The notes under the pieces were generated by a model. It was not told the origin of the DNA and made no database searches. It worked only from the letters and a program-made list of their open reading frames with translations. From Gautieria morchelliformis (taxonomy: Eukaryota; Basidiomycota; Agaricomycetes; Gomphales; Gomphaceae), in contig WHVA01000506.1 of assembly GCA_015179125.1 (NCBI GenBank), forward strand, positions 1 through 64,000: a stretch of 64,000 nucleotides of DNA, in the 5' to 3' direction. The position numbers and the translations under genes are program-made. This document shows, in pieces, positions 47,880 to 58,879 of this stretch. Positions within the stretch are counted from its first letter, which is position 1. Each line of letters opens with the position of its first letter.

Positions 47880-48190
47880 CCACTTACTAAGACAAGGTCT
47901 GGCTCAATGCACAAAACATCACAACCACTCGCCCAATGAAGCAGCTAGACCACAAGTGGCTAAGTCCCTACACGGTTAATAAGGTGGTCTCACGAAATGC
48001 CTATGGTCTAAATCTTCCTGCATCCTTTGGTCGCACACATCCAGTGTTCTCTGTCGTCCTGCTTCGGCCATATGAAGATGACCCAATTCTTGAACGTCAT
48101 GCCCCTCCACCACCCCCCCCTGTCATACGGGATGGAGCCGAAGAATATGGAGTTGAAAGGATTCTAGACAGCAGGATGTTCCGTGGAAGG
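47880..48190 (+). mobile_element. Ty3/gypsy chromovirus fragment (integrase C-terminus and chromodomain)
   Basis: The forward frame reads KQLDHKWLSPYTVNKVVSRN, then SFGRTHPVFSVVLLRPYEDD, then EEYGVERILDSRMFRGR. This is the end of a chromovirus integrase with the start of its chromodomain. Only this 0.3 kb piece is present and it ends abruptly on both sides. It adjoins the right end of the TA-flanked element. Confidence 0.7.
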
Positions 48191-48917
48191 TTTTTTTCCA
48201 TCGTTGTCGTTGTCGGGGTCGGCGCCGACAATAGGGACGCTAGCCCCAATGTTGCGCGCGCCGGCAGAAGCACCGTCGTGCGAAGTGATGATGGCCCAGC
48301 CACTGGGTCCGTGGCCGGGTCATGTCGTGGCCTTTTTGAGGCAACGTGGGCCAGGGTAACCTGGAGCTGGGCTGCGCTCAGCTGTTGCTCCAGTTCCTTG
48401 ATCTTGGCGTGCTCGGTTGTGAGCGCGTCGTCGCGGTCTTCGACCGCATGTTCCAACTCCTTGACCTCTTTTTTAAGGTCGTGGATGTCCCGGAGGGCTC
48501 TTCACGCACGATGCCCCTTGGGAGCCATCCCCAGGCTGCATCGATGGTGTCGCCGATGTCTTCGTCCCGCAATTTGACCTTGCGGGTGCCTGTCGCGGCC
48601 CTTAGGTGCGCGGCGTAGTCCGCGCACATTGCGCAATCGTCCGGGTGGATGATGGCGAGGGCGTCCTCCCATCCCACGATCATCCAGTGCTCCTGGTCTA
48701 CTGGAGCATGGAGAATATCCGTGGCCCCCTGTCTTGGGGCCGTTGCTCGCATTGTGGACGTTGATGGATCAACGTCCATCCCATCTTTGAGGGGCATCAT
48801 CTTCGTGGGGATGATGGTGGTTAGCTTCCAAGAAGCGATGCGCCCTTGGAAAGATCCGAGGTGAAAATTTAACCGCGCCGTGCCCGGCGTGTCACGTGGT
48901 CTGCACGTGACAGACAC
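48191..48917 (-). other. Relic ORF region with coiled coil, probably part of a retroelement
   Basis: Reverse-strand frames read HWMIVGWEDALAIIHPDDCA, KLRDEDIGDTIDAAWGWLPR, and a coiled coil AKIKELEQQLSAAQLQVTLA. This combination is common in mushroom genomes near Ty3-type elements, but I cannot name a family. It is broken. It lies between two Ty3/gypsy fragments, so it is best treated as element debris. Confidence 0.4.
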
Positions 48918-48929
48918 GTCTAGCGGCGT

Positions 48930-51900
48930 CTGGGGAGGTCGCGTGGCTTGCTCACCCCCTAAGCTCTAGATAGCTATCTAGGGCTTCAAGGTCCTTGCAG
49001 GACGACATGGGTTCCCATGTCATGTCGCCTAAGGTCCAACGGACCTGGAACTCCAGGTCCGTCGAGTTTATCCATCAATGTGCGATAATCTCGTCGACGA
49101 GCCACTCCTCGTCGTCATTCGCTCCGAAGTCATAAAATGACTTGGCCTCACGACGGGGGAACAATTCGCCGTTGTTGGCCTCATATCGCTGTACAAGGCT
49201 CGAATGGAAGACCGGTGAAATGCAACGGCTTTTCAGCTCGTCGAGAAGATCAAGGGTCACCGTCGAGGCGTCGTTGTGAGCCTCGACGACGCGGTATGGT
49301 CCGATGTACCGTGGGACTAGTTTTCTGGCTCTTCCTTTTGGGAGAGTTAGGTTTTGTGTTGAAAGGTAGACGTGGTCGTTGGCCGCGTACCTGTCGCTCG
49401 CCGTACGTTTCTTATTTGCATGAAACGTTTGCGTCACTCGATGCTCTATGATTGCATCATGTGCCGCCATCAGGTTCCATCTTGCCTGATGCATGAACCG
49501 GGCTACCCCCCTTGAACGGGGTGTCCACGGCCATGGGGAGGTCTATCTGCGGCATATAGCCGTGGTTCAGCTCGAAAGGTGCGAACCCTGTGGTCACGCT
49601 GACGTTGCTGTTGAGGGCGACCTCAACCATTGGGCATTTCAATGCCCAATCCTTCTGATCGTCTCTGACGACTGTGCGCAATATCTGGCTGATCGAGCGG
49701 TTTGCCCACTCGGTGGCTCCATCCGTTTGGGGATGGAAGGCAGTTGACATGAGGAGCTTAGTCCCCATGAGTCGCTGTAGTTCACGCCAGAAGATCGACA
49801 TGAACTTTGAGTCTCTGTCCAAGACGATGGAGTCGGGAACTCCGTGGAGTTGAACGACCTCCTTCAGAAACAGCCAGGCTACTCCCTTGGCTGACACGCT
49901 CGTCGTGGTTGGTACGAGGTGTACGAGCGACGTTAGTCGGTCGATGACTACCATCAGGTAGTCACAGTCGTTGGATTTGGGCAGGGACCCCATGAAGTCG
50001 ATGCCAATCGACTGCCACGGCCTATCCGGAATGGGTAGGCTGTGTAGTAGGCCTTTGGGCCATTGTGGTCTGGTTTTCGTCATCTGACATCTCGCGCATG
50101 ATGTGCAGAACACTTCTATGTCTGGGCTCATGCCCGGCCACCAATATGCTCTTCGAACATAGTTCGAAGTCTTCAGATGGCCGTAGTGGCCGACTATCTG
50201 ATGTGCCTGATCGATGATAATTTTGATCAGCTTCCTTCCCCCTTGAAGAACAGAGCGGGGGACGGCAATGACGTCTCTTTTGAGCTGGTTCGTAGTCCAT
50301 ATCAGCCTGTCCTGGATCCCAAATATCGGGTGCGCGTCTGGGTGTGCCATGATCTTTGTGAACATGGTGTCCCTGTGGTACGCATCTCGTAAGACCTTAG
50401 ACAGGTCTACGCCTTGCTCGACGACCCGGCACAGGGGCGCGCTGTCATTTCCTGTGGCGATGGCTCTGACGTCATTGTCGTCGCCGCATGATGTGGCGAC
50501 GTTCGCGGGCTCTGGTGAGCCCTCGTTTAATGCGGCGGATTCCGTTACTCTCGCCTCTGTCTTCTCAGCGAGGCGTTTAGAGCGTCTTGTTGCCGCTGTT
50601 CGCAGCTCGATATACTGGTCGGTGGGCAATAACTCACTGTCCGGGTCCAAATGCGCATCCACGTTCACGAAGACGTGGTCCGGGTGATTGTCATCACTCG
50701 TGTCGTTCTCGTAGTAGCGCGACAGGCAGTCCGCTACCTTGTTCTCGTTCTGCTGGCGCACATCGAAGACGGTTCGCAATGTACCGTTCTTCTTCGGCAC
50801 ACACAGCATGGGCACGGCCTGCTGCGCGACTGCCGGAATCCACCACTTCGCAGTGGTGTATTGTTCTATCTTAGCCGACAGTTCCTCTCAGAAGTGTTCG
50901 GGGAATTTCAGTAGTCGATACCGCATGTGCTTGTTGGGATTGATGAGGTTGATCTCATGGTTGATCTCCCGTAGTGGCGGGAGTTCTAGTGGAATTCCAC
51001 TGACTAAGTCAGTGATTCTTTCCATCCATTCCTCGCGGAGGCGAGGAAGGTCATCATCCATGAGGATGATGGTGGTGGTTGGCTTAGAAGCCATTAAGCG
51101 CTGTGTGCGTCTATTAGGTCCCACGGCGCGCAGAACCACTTTCCTCTTCCCCATCGCTTTCACCATTAAGTGAGAGCGCCTCCCCCTACGGTTGTAGGGT
51201 GAGTTCAAGGACGAGTCGTCCCGCAACTCGTCCTCCTGGCTTCAATGACCAGGTTAGGCTTCGGTGCCTGGGTGATCCTGCTCACCCGTGGCCCCTTGTC
51301 CTCGTTTGTCGATCCATCATCGTCAAACGATACCTTGCCCGTGGGGATCACTTCGTTCCCCTTGCGGATGGTCCCTGGGCTCGAGAAGTCCAGGGTTATG
51401 CTGAATCTCCTTAGGAACAGTGTCCCTAAGATAGCGTCATAATACTCGACGTTCGCTACGTCGAAATATTCGTTGTATGAATGTCTTCATCCCTGTAGCT
51501 CGCGTGAATTCGGGGGATAGCAGTACCCCTTCGCTGCCGCTATCTAGCAGGCAGTGGGCTTTTACGCCGTTTATTTCCCAGTACCCCGATAGGGTATGGT
51601 TCTCACTGTGTGGGCGCGTTGGCCGCGTCCTGTGTTTGCTTTGGTGGTGATACACCGGCTCGGCCGCCTTGTCTTGCATGACTGACGTGCATGCCGCCAT
51701 GACCTTTGTGGCGGTTTCGTCTTCCAGCGCGAATCTGATCGCGCTGGACCTGTAGGTTGTCTTCCACCTCCTTGTCCCATTCATAGTATTGGGACGGCTC
51801 TGGGTCCCACTCTTCGGCGGGCGCGTCTCCGTTATCCGGAGTGTCATTGGGTTGGGGATCACCCTCCCCCTATTCATCCTTCATCAATCTGTTGAAGAGA

Positions 51901-52522
51901 ATTTTGACCGAGATCCATCTCCGGATCCTCGGCCTCATCGTCGTGCCTCGGGGCTGCTGTCCTTATACCGGACCTAAGCCGGGGGCACTCCGCCTATTTG
52001 TGGCCAGGTTGGCCACATTCAAAGCACGTGGTGTTGCTTTGGCTGCCACTGGGCCGATCGTTAGGCCGGCCCAACGTTTTCATTGGTGGGGCAGGTCGTG
52101 AGGGCGACCCTGACGCTTGAGGCTGTTTAGCTTCAGGCGGGCGTCCAGCTTGTGCTGGGTGTGAGGGCGGTAGCCGTTGTCCTGTTCCGCTTCTTGAGAA
52201 CAGGCTGGGCCTAGTCAGGCCCGTTTGTGTCAACGGCTTGCTCCCTGTGAGCCGGGCAGCGCTTGCCGTTGCTGCTGCACTTTCTGCACGGCGCATCCCC
52301 ATGTTGTATCGGGATGCCTCCTCGATCATCTGGGCTGTCTCAAAGAGTTGCTCTATTGAGCTGCTCTCAGCATTATAGCCCTTTTTGAGGACTTCATTGC
52401 GCAGCGTTTCGTGCAGCGCCGACACGAACTGTCTCTGGAACGTGTAATCATCTGGCGGCTGTATCATACGTGCCGCGTATTTTGTGAGCTCGTTCAGCAT
52501 TTCCTGAATGGTTCTCATGCCC
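48930..52522 (-). mobile_element. Ty3/gypsy element relic, reverse orientation
   Basis: Parts in sense order are: gag with a CCHC knuckle (FECGQPGHK) at about 51994-52518, a protease region at about 51437-51877, a protease-RT linker at about 50888-51226, RT start motifs near 50800 (MLCVPKKNGTLRTVFDVRQQ), and integrase with H-H-C-C (CTSCARCQMTK), GIDFMGSLPKSNDCDYLMVV and AFHPQTDGATEWANRS at about 49457-50250. The integrase C-terminus (YIGPYRVVEAHNDASTVTLD) is at about 49075-49494. The element is broken with several breaks and part of pol is absent. The gag end is cut at 52522 by a forward LTR element. Confidence 0.85.
48966..49060. repeat. Three consecutive perfect hairpins at the 3' edge of the Ty3/gypsy relic
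   Basis: The palindrome CTAGATAGCTATCTAG (48966-48981), GACATGGG-TT-CCCATGTC (49004-49021) and GGACCTGG/CCAGGTCC (49041-49060) follow one another within 95 bases. They could be LTR or 3' processing structures of the element. Confidence 0.75.
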
Positions 52523-53796
52523 TGTTACGACCGTTCATTTCCGACTTCCGACCTTCAGTTCCACAACACTTTCCACCCCTCCGATATTTCCGACATTCCA
52601 CCCATTGTTCTATTCCCTTGTTCTTTCGACTCGTTTACTCGGACCCACCGGACCCGCTTCATCCTTCATCAAGGCCATATGTCCGGCCCTCCTTGTGTTT
52701 CGTTGTCAGATATGTTTCCCGACCCCTTGTTCTTTGCCATTGTTTTACCTTACCCTGAACCCCCCTTGTAGTCCCATTGTTCCCAATTAGTTAGTTCCCA
52801 CGCATTGTCTACTCGACTTCCGCTTCCCCCGGAATTTGCTTAGTACTACTGTCAGGGGACACCCTGTTTTCCATTTCCAGTTCCGACACCACACCCAGTT
52901 CCGACTCCATTTCCGACTCCGGTTCCGGTTCCGATTCCATCTCCGCCTCCGATTCCATCTCCGCCTCCGATTCCATCTCCGCCTCCGATTCCATCTCCGC
53001 CTCCGATTCCATCTCCGCCTCCGATTCCATCTCCGCCTCCGATTCCATCTCCGCCTCCGATTCCATCTCCGCCTCCGCTTTTGGAAATGATTCCGCTTCT
53101 GGGAGAACTTCCACCAGTTCTGTTCGCCTTGCCAGTTCCACTCCAATTTCCGACTTCCACTCTCGGAACAGTGTCGGAAATCAAGCGACTCGCGTAATAG
53201 GTGGCATCAAGGGTCGATCAAGGGTCAGGGTGGTCAGGGAGATGCAGGGTTGATGGCGGGTGCCAAGTGTTGTCCCTGGCTGCGCAGCATAGTATAATAC
53301 GGGCTCGCTGACATTGGGGGTCCTTAGACTTTTCTCTTTGGATTTCCCCTTGTCAGGTGAGAATCCCCTCTCTTGTATACTCTGTTCATTTATACATACT
53401 TTGGATTTCCCCTTGTCAGTTGTGTGGTAGTGTGATCTCCACAACCAGCCAGGGCTGCCCTTACAACTACCCCATTACCTGTTGTCTCAGCTCTTTGTAT
53501 AAAAGCCTGTCATGTATGTCTGTTATTCTGCAATCAGATAATCGCCTTCGATACTTGATTTCCTTCACTCCATCTCCTGTTCTTAGCACAGTGAGTCTAA
53601 CAAGACCTCAGTCTCTCCGCCTTCCGTCTTCCGCCTCAATTCTGCCTCAAGTTCCAACTAACCTTCAGTTCAGTACATTTCGCCTTCCGACCCATTTCCT
53701 AAATACCTAGGACGATAGTTCATCGGGGGCGCAACCTACAAGTTGAAGCCGCTGTCCTTTCCAGTTCCAACCTAGCGGAAATCTCGATACGTAACA
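52523..53796 (+). mobile_element. LTR of a retroelement (TG...CA ends), forward
   Basis: It starts TGTTACGACC at 52523 and ends GATACGTAACA at 53796. It is the long homologue of the solo LTR at 60272-60941, sharing the pyrimidine-rich start, a CTTTGTATAAAAGCC TATA region (about 53495) and the last 250 bases. It is longer because of an internal expansion of TTCCGACTCC-type repeats. The flanks (tgccc left, gtatt right) do not match, so it is not a solo LTR. It is the 5' LTR of an element continuing to about 54110. Confidence 0.8.
52933..53076. repeat. 18-bp minisatellite, eight copies, inside the LTR
   Basis: Eight exact copies of gattccatctccgcctcc run head to tail. Since 18 is a multiple of three they open ORFs in all frames (SEAEME, RRRRWN, GGGDGI repeats), which are not genes. 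Confidence 0.95.
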
Positions 53797-54110
53797 GTAT
53801 TATCTGATTCCCACCCGATAACTATCGCTATGCCTCCTCGTACCACAGCTACTTCAGCTCCAGGTTTTAATTTTGTTTGCTACTTTGTACTAATGGTGAG
53901 AACCCACTACAGGAGAATCTCCAGAAGAGGGTGTCATAGGATTGAAGAGGAAGGGCTTAGCTTCTTCTGACATTGGATCAGTGAGATCTGACGGTAGGCG
54001 TTCATTCTCGATGTCGGATTTCCTCCTGTGTAGCATAAGCCCCGAAATCTTTGATCCCTTCCGCACCGAGTGCCAATGCACCATAAGGCAACTTCGCCGA
54101 TCCTGACATG
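53797..54110 (+). mobile_element. Leader and first coding exon region of the LTR element
   Basis: After the LTR an ATG at about 53831 opens MPPRTTATSAPG, then an intron-like gttttaat...ctacag and ESPEEGVIGLKRKGLASSDI. This is the expected position of a gag start. The element does not continue recognisably beyond about 54110, so it is incomplete. Confidence 0.45.
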
Positions 54111-54750
54111 TTCTTGAGCTCGGAAACCGCAGGGGCGCACACGTATGCGGTGGGGTGAGGGGCGTGGAGGTGCTGGGGTGGGCGAGCTGGTATAGGGGGA
54201 CGGGGTGGTGGGGGAGCGGGCGGTGGCAGGTGCGGGTGCAGGTGCAGGTGCGGGTGCGGGTGCTGGTGCTGGTGCGGGTGCGGGTGCGGGTGTGGGTGCA
54301 GGTACGGGTGCAGGTATGGGTGCAGGTACGGGTGCAGGTGCGGGTGCGATTGCAGCACAGACGACACGGAGCTCATCGTGAGGAGACTGGGCATACGGTT
54401 AGCAGGGTGCGGGGGCGTCGACACACCTTGACACCCAGGGGACTCCACGCAGGGGACATGGGGGATACCGGCCCAAACGGCAGCCGGTAGAGGGACGGGA
54501 GCGCGGACGTAACACGACTGGGCTGGCGGCCCTCGAGGCGTGCGAGGGCGTCGCCGCGGTTGGTGTTGCGGTAGCACGTGGAGGCGCGGGACGTGGCGGT
54601 GGTCATCGCGAGGGTGTTGACGGTAGGAGTGATGGAGCCGCGGTCGGTTGGGGTGCGGGTGGACGACAGGAAGGAACTGCTCGTGCTTGTACGAGTAGAA
54701 GGGGGGCTTCAAGTCACAATGGTGGACTTGTAGTTGGGACGCGTGACAGC
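54111..54750 (-). pseudogene. Unrecognised relic with a GGTGCG/GGTGCA hexanucleotide array
   Basis: An array of about 20 six-base units (ggtgcg, ggtgca, ggtgct) lies at about 54235-54350 and yields Pro-His, Pro-Ala or Gly-Ala dipeptide ORFs depending on the frame. On the reverse strand, flanking sequence such as TTATSRASTCYRNTNRGDAL then ARLEGRQPSRV looks like real coding, possibly spliced at 54470. I do not recognise a family. Confidence 0.3.
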
Positions 54751-54970
54751 CCTTTCAGCGAGGATGTAAAGTAAGCATAAGTAGCAAACTCACCAATAAA
54801 AACGGGATAGTGGCCATTCGACACCTGAAAATTACACTTGAGTTGGGGTTCAGCATTGGGAGTAAGGGTGCAAATGCTGTCACACAATTCATGTCATAGA
54901 ATTCTTGGTCAGGGTGTGTGTTTCGGGAACTTCCGTTCTCCTTGTATGTACTACCCACACCATCGCTCAT

Positions 54971-56176
54971 ATGCCTCGCCCTGGCAACCCTAAACCTGTT
55001 CGTCACATGTACAGCAAGGATCTGCGGGATCGCGTTATACACCAAAAATTCAAGCTCAACAAGAAATCAACCGATATTGCAATTGACCTCGATATGTCAC
55101 TACGTGTAGTTCAACGCACAATCAAACTCTGGCGGGATGTTGGAGACGTCGCGGCAGAGCCAAAGCGGCTATCTCATGGGTCAAAAATGACCTCAGCTCA
55201 GAGTGAAGTAAGTAATTCATGTCTGTGTTTAACTGTAGCTTATTTTATTTTATAACAGTTTCTTCTTGCGCTTCTTGAACGCTCACCCGATCTTTACCTC
55301 GATGAGCTTGTCGAAGAGCTAGAGGTGCAGCATGGTATTTTAGTAAGTATATCAACTGTCTGGAGGACGCTTCGACATCTTGGCTTGCAAAGAAAGAAAG
55401 TGAGTCATTAAATCCTCGAAGAATGACAACCTTTATATTTGTCTCCAACCCAGCTTTCACGGGCAGCCGCAGAGCGCTGTGAAGCCTCGCGGACTGCTTT
55501 CCAGTTTCGTATTGGTAGTGAACCACCGGACCGTTTGTTTTTCACAGATGAAAGCGCAATTGACCTTCGCACAACGTATAGACTAATGGGATGGGCTTAC
55601 AAGGGATGTAGGCCTCAAGTGCGAGCACGTTTCCAAAGGGGCGAAAGGTAACGATTTGTGCACGGGCCTCCATTATTGTATCGCTAATATCCACTCAGAT
55701 TTTCAATCCTTCCGGCGCTCTCACAAGATGGAATCATCTATAGCCATATCAAATTAGGGGCATACGACGGTCCAGAGTTCCTTGGGTTTCTGAAGGGCCT
55801 TTTAGAGGTAATGAACCCTTACCCGGCACCAGAGAGCGTTCTTGTTATGGATAACTGCGCCATTCACCACATACCTGAGGTCTCACTCTTATGTGCCCAA
55901 AGGTTTTTACCATTATAAACTGTTTTCACTAGTGTCTAATCTTGCATTTGCAGAGGAATCAAACTGATGTATCTTCCGCCGTACTCGCCCGATCTCAACC
56001 TGATCGAAGAATCATTCTCCTTCATCAAAGCTCACCTCAGACGTCATGGTGCCGAGTTCTGTGCATGTGTTGCAAGTAAGGAGAGGGCTGAGCTATTCAT
56101 GTTTCTCTACGAGGCACTGGATCGGATTACACGCAGACATGCGCGAGGGTGGATGAAGGACTGTGGCTATCTATAG
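54971..56176 (+). mobile_element. Tc1/mariner-superfamily transposase gene, 332 aa, frame uninterrupted
   Basis: Five exons (54971-55207, 55259-55399, 55454-55647, 55699-55902, 55954-56176) sum to 999 nt. The N-terminal part has a helix-turn-helix (MYSKDLRDRVIHQKFKLNKK, then TDIAIDLDMSLRVVQRTIKL) and a second one (VSISTVWRTLRHLGLQRKK). The DDE core has FFTDESAIDLR (Asp 1), SVLVMDNCAIHH (Asp 2) and YLPPYSPDLNLIEESFSFIK (Glu), the IS630-Tc1 spacing. The model is intact. No terminal inverted repeats or TA duplication were found by eye around it, so it is either an orphan coding remnant, a domesticated copy, or an element whose ends I could not see. It is tail to tail with the FunK1 kinase gene. 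Confidence 0.85.
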
Positions 56177-56387
56177 TGCAGTTGTACTACTGTAATGTAA
56201 TTTTTTTGTTGTCAGAATGTTGAAAATTATCTGCAATGTGATGGATGATATTGGTAAACAACACTTAGTAGTGCAAAAAGTACTCATTGGCCAATTACGT
56301 GCGTCGAGTATCGTAGCATTGTGATAATTCCTACAGTGGCTACAGGATCTCATAATATTATATGCGTTACATGCGGTCTTTCCCAGC

Positions 56388-58251
56388 TCATCCTCTCTCT
56401 TCACCTGTCATTTCCCCCTCATTAACATAATCCCAACTCTCTGGCAGGTCTGAAAGAGATTCAAGCCCAATCGTTACATACTGCCTGTATGGCTTGGTGG
56501 CCTGTAAAGTGTACTCATCGGCGTTCACCTTAACGAAGTCTGGTGTCAGCCATTCCAGAGCAGTCTCCCGAGAAAGCGTTAACCATTGAATCAAGAGTTT
56601 GGAGAATGGCTTGAAGCCCGTGGAGAAGTTTTTCGCGGCATCCTGTTGCTTTAACCTATCAAGGAAACTTCCCCTAGCTTGTAACACAGGTAACTCGTCG
56701 GAGAGCATCGTTTGACGGTAATTCTGTTCTAGTCGCCCGAGTGCCCCCTTGGTCTCCAGAATCTCCAGAATCAACCAAAATAAAACCCATATAAATGACT
56801 CCAGGTCATCAATTACTTGGTGCACAACTTGCGTTCCAGAGTCCCAAGCAACAATCAGTGCCTGAGACATGAAAGGCAGCATACCCTAGAACCATGTAAA
56901 TCACAAGCCGCACACAGCAACTAAAGACCCACCGAGCGATGCTTTGCTAATTCCCGCTTCTGATCCATCCAACAAATCGCCTGGTCCCCATCGCATATGA
57001 ATCCCACACATCTAGTAACTTCTCGAGTCACGGCAAAACTGAAGCAAACATAAAAAAACGAATGGACTGATGTGAAAGACGGTACGTACTCTGCCACAGG
57101 CGGCCGCTCAGCTTCATCCATCAGCATGACGTTCCCGACGCTTACATCGCGGTGCAACCAGCCGTTCTTAAACAGCCCAAAATGCCCTGTCGATCACCAT
57201 TATAGGTAAATCATGTCCGATGCCCTCTTCGTTCACATACCCAACATGGCGTGCACTATGCAACGCACGAGCAATCGAGGACTTTGTGCAGCTCGCAGTG
57301 ACATCCCTCGGGTCTCAAAAACAGATCGCATATGTATTCGTTCGTCAGGCCTAACCCCGGCGTATGGCTCTGGCGCACACACGGGCCAATACGTTGCGTC
57401 ATCAGGTATGAGCTTATCCATTCCATCCTCGACAGGGTATGAGACAAGGATGTCTGGCAGTCCAAATCCGCCCGATAATGCTCCAAACATTGTGCCTTCT
57501 TCGTTATGGGTTTTCAATGGCCATGAATGTTTCAGAATGACAGTGTCCGGCAAGAGAAAAGATATGCCTCCCTTCAACCTCAAGGGTTCTCGACCGTCAG
57601 TCTCTTTTCCAGGCTGAGAACGCGGGGGTTGGTGACTTCGTAAGTTATACCGGTGAGTGGACGAAGGTTGAGCAGGAGAACCATCGGTGGCAGTTGCATC
57701 TTCAAACCCAATTGTTAACTACTGGCCCAGATCTCTAAACGTCAAAACGCACCCTTCTTGACCAAAATATACACACGCGTTGCTTGTCCGCGAACGCAAC
57801 ATCGGTCACAAAGTGTTTTCGAAATCTTGAATATACCCCTCTCGGGAATCGCAATGTCTGTGATGGTACGAGTAGTATCGATTCCAGCGTGGTTTGTGTC
57901 GGTCCAAGAATTAATCCCAACCACTCCACGGACAAATCCTTTAAAGCCTCCCTCCTTCGAGAGGTCAAGTTCCGGCGTAACAACCAGACCCATGCGAGAA
58001 TAAAATCCAAAGCGCACCCCCATCGTTGCGTTGTTGAAATGGATAACAGTGAAGTGTGTCCTCCAACTTCGCCGCAGCTTCATTGAAGCCACTGTGGACC
58101 AGTATCCAAGCTCTGGTCCGCAATGGTTTCAACACTTGTTATCAGTCCCTCCGGAACTGATGACAAGTGCCTTTCTTCCTGCAGTGGTCTGAGCTTTCCT
58201 GGGTACCACCGCCGGATTCCCTGGCGTGGATCGTTTCCCCCTGCGAGGCAT
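56388..58251 (-). CDS. FunK1-type fungal protein kinase, about 529 aa
   Basis: Reverse-strand exons 57753-58091, 57241-57699, 57090-57186, 56933-57011 and 56388-56885 join in frame. A first exon from the ATG at 58251 (MPRRGKRSTPGNPAVVPRKA) can be joined but its donor is uncertain. The N-terminal extension has VRFGFYSRMGLVVTPELDLS and TRVYILVKKG. The kinase shows VILKHSWPLKTHNEE (ATP-binding Lys; FunK1 usually has IKDSW), then GWLHRDVSVGNVML (catalytic HRD...N) and GFICDGDQAICW in place of the D-F-D motif. LPFMSQALI and HQVIDDLESFIWVLFWLI (the DDLES motif of FunK1) follow. Substrates are unknown; the family is expanded in multicellular mushroom fungi. No lesion is seen after exon 1. The altered DFD-equivalent should be noted. 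Confidence 0.75.
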
Positions 58252-58666
58252 GATGGGTAGGAACGGGGACGTGTACTGTTAATCAGCGATATCCGCTGTT
58301 TATCAGCGGCGGGTAGTACTCACCACTGGCCACATGTTGCGGGTCTGCCCTGTGTTGGTGTTTGAGGCCGTGAGGTACAGGTTGGCCGTGGACAGCATCA
58401 GTCAGCACGGCCAGGTAACCGGTGGTGGTGCACGCTGGTGGCCAGCGCTGTGCACCGGCGATTACCACCATTTAGCACCACGCGGCGCTAACCCCTGTGA
58501 ACCGTGGATAACTCCAAGCAGCGTTCCTGGTCATGTGACCAGTTTGCGTCCAACGTTGCTGCGCGCGCGCACCCACCTTCCCTCAACCCTCCTGCTGCCA
58601 TTTCTTCTGGCTCGACTGCTGGCAACCTCTGGCTCCCCTGCCCACTGTCTCTGTGCCTGATGGATC
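58252..58666. other. Upstream region of the FunK1 gene; no gene recognised
   Basis: Contains short inverted words (atcagcgatatccgctgtttatcagcgg) at about 58281-58308 and no coding motif. An ORF from 58504 runs into the minisatellite. Confidence 0.4.
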
Positions 58667-58850
58667 TGTCTGTCTGCTGCTGGATCTCTGTGTCTGCTGC
58701 TGGATATCTGTGTCTGCTGCTGGATCTCTGTGTCTGCTGCTGGATCTCTGTGTCTGCTGCTGGATCTCTGTGTCTGCTGCAGGATCTCTGGGTCTGCTGC
58801 AGGATCTCTGTGTCTGCTACTAGCTCTCTCTGTGTCTGGCTCTCTCTGTG
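58667..58850. repeat. 20-bp minisatellite, about eight copies
   Basis: The unit tgtctgctgctggatctctg repeats head to tail with a few substitutions (gctgcagg, ggatatctg). It then degrades into tctctctgtgtctggctctc. It leads directly into the exon-intron ladder. Confidence 0.9.
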
Positions 58851-58879
58851 TCTGTTACTGGGGCTCTCTGTCTCTCTAC

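Noticed and set aside
52787-53184. Four ORFs with SEAEME, RRRRWN, GGGDGI and RLRFHL repeats
   Set aside because: All come from the 18-bp minisatellite in the LTR, which is open in every frame.
54002-54712. 236-aa His/Pro-rich ORF
   Set aside because: Its centre is a translation of the GGTGCG hexanucleotide array; only the flanks might be coding, in another frame.
58667-58850. Regular 20-bp repeats resembling a CRISPR array
   Set aside because: The copies are contiguous with no unique spacers, so this is a minisatellite in a fungal genome.
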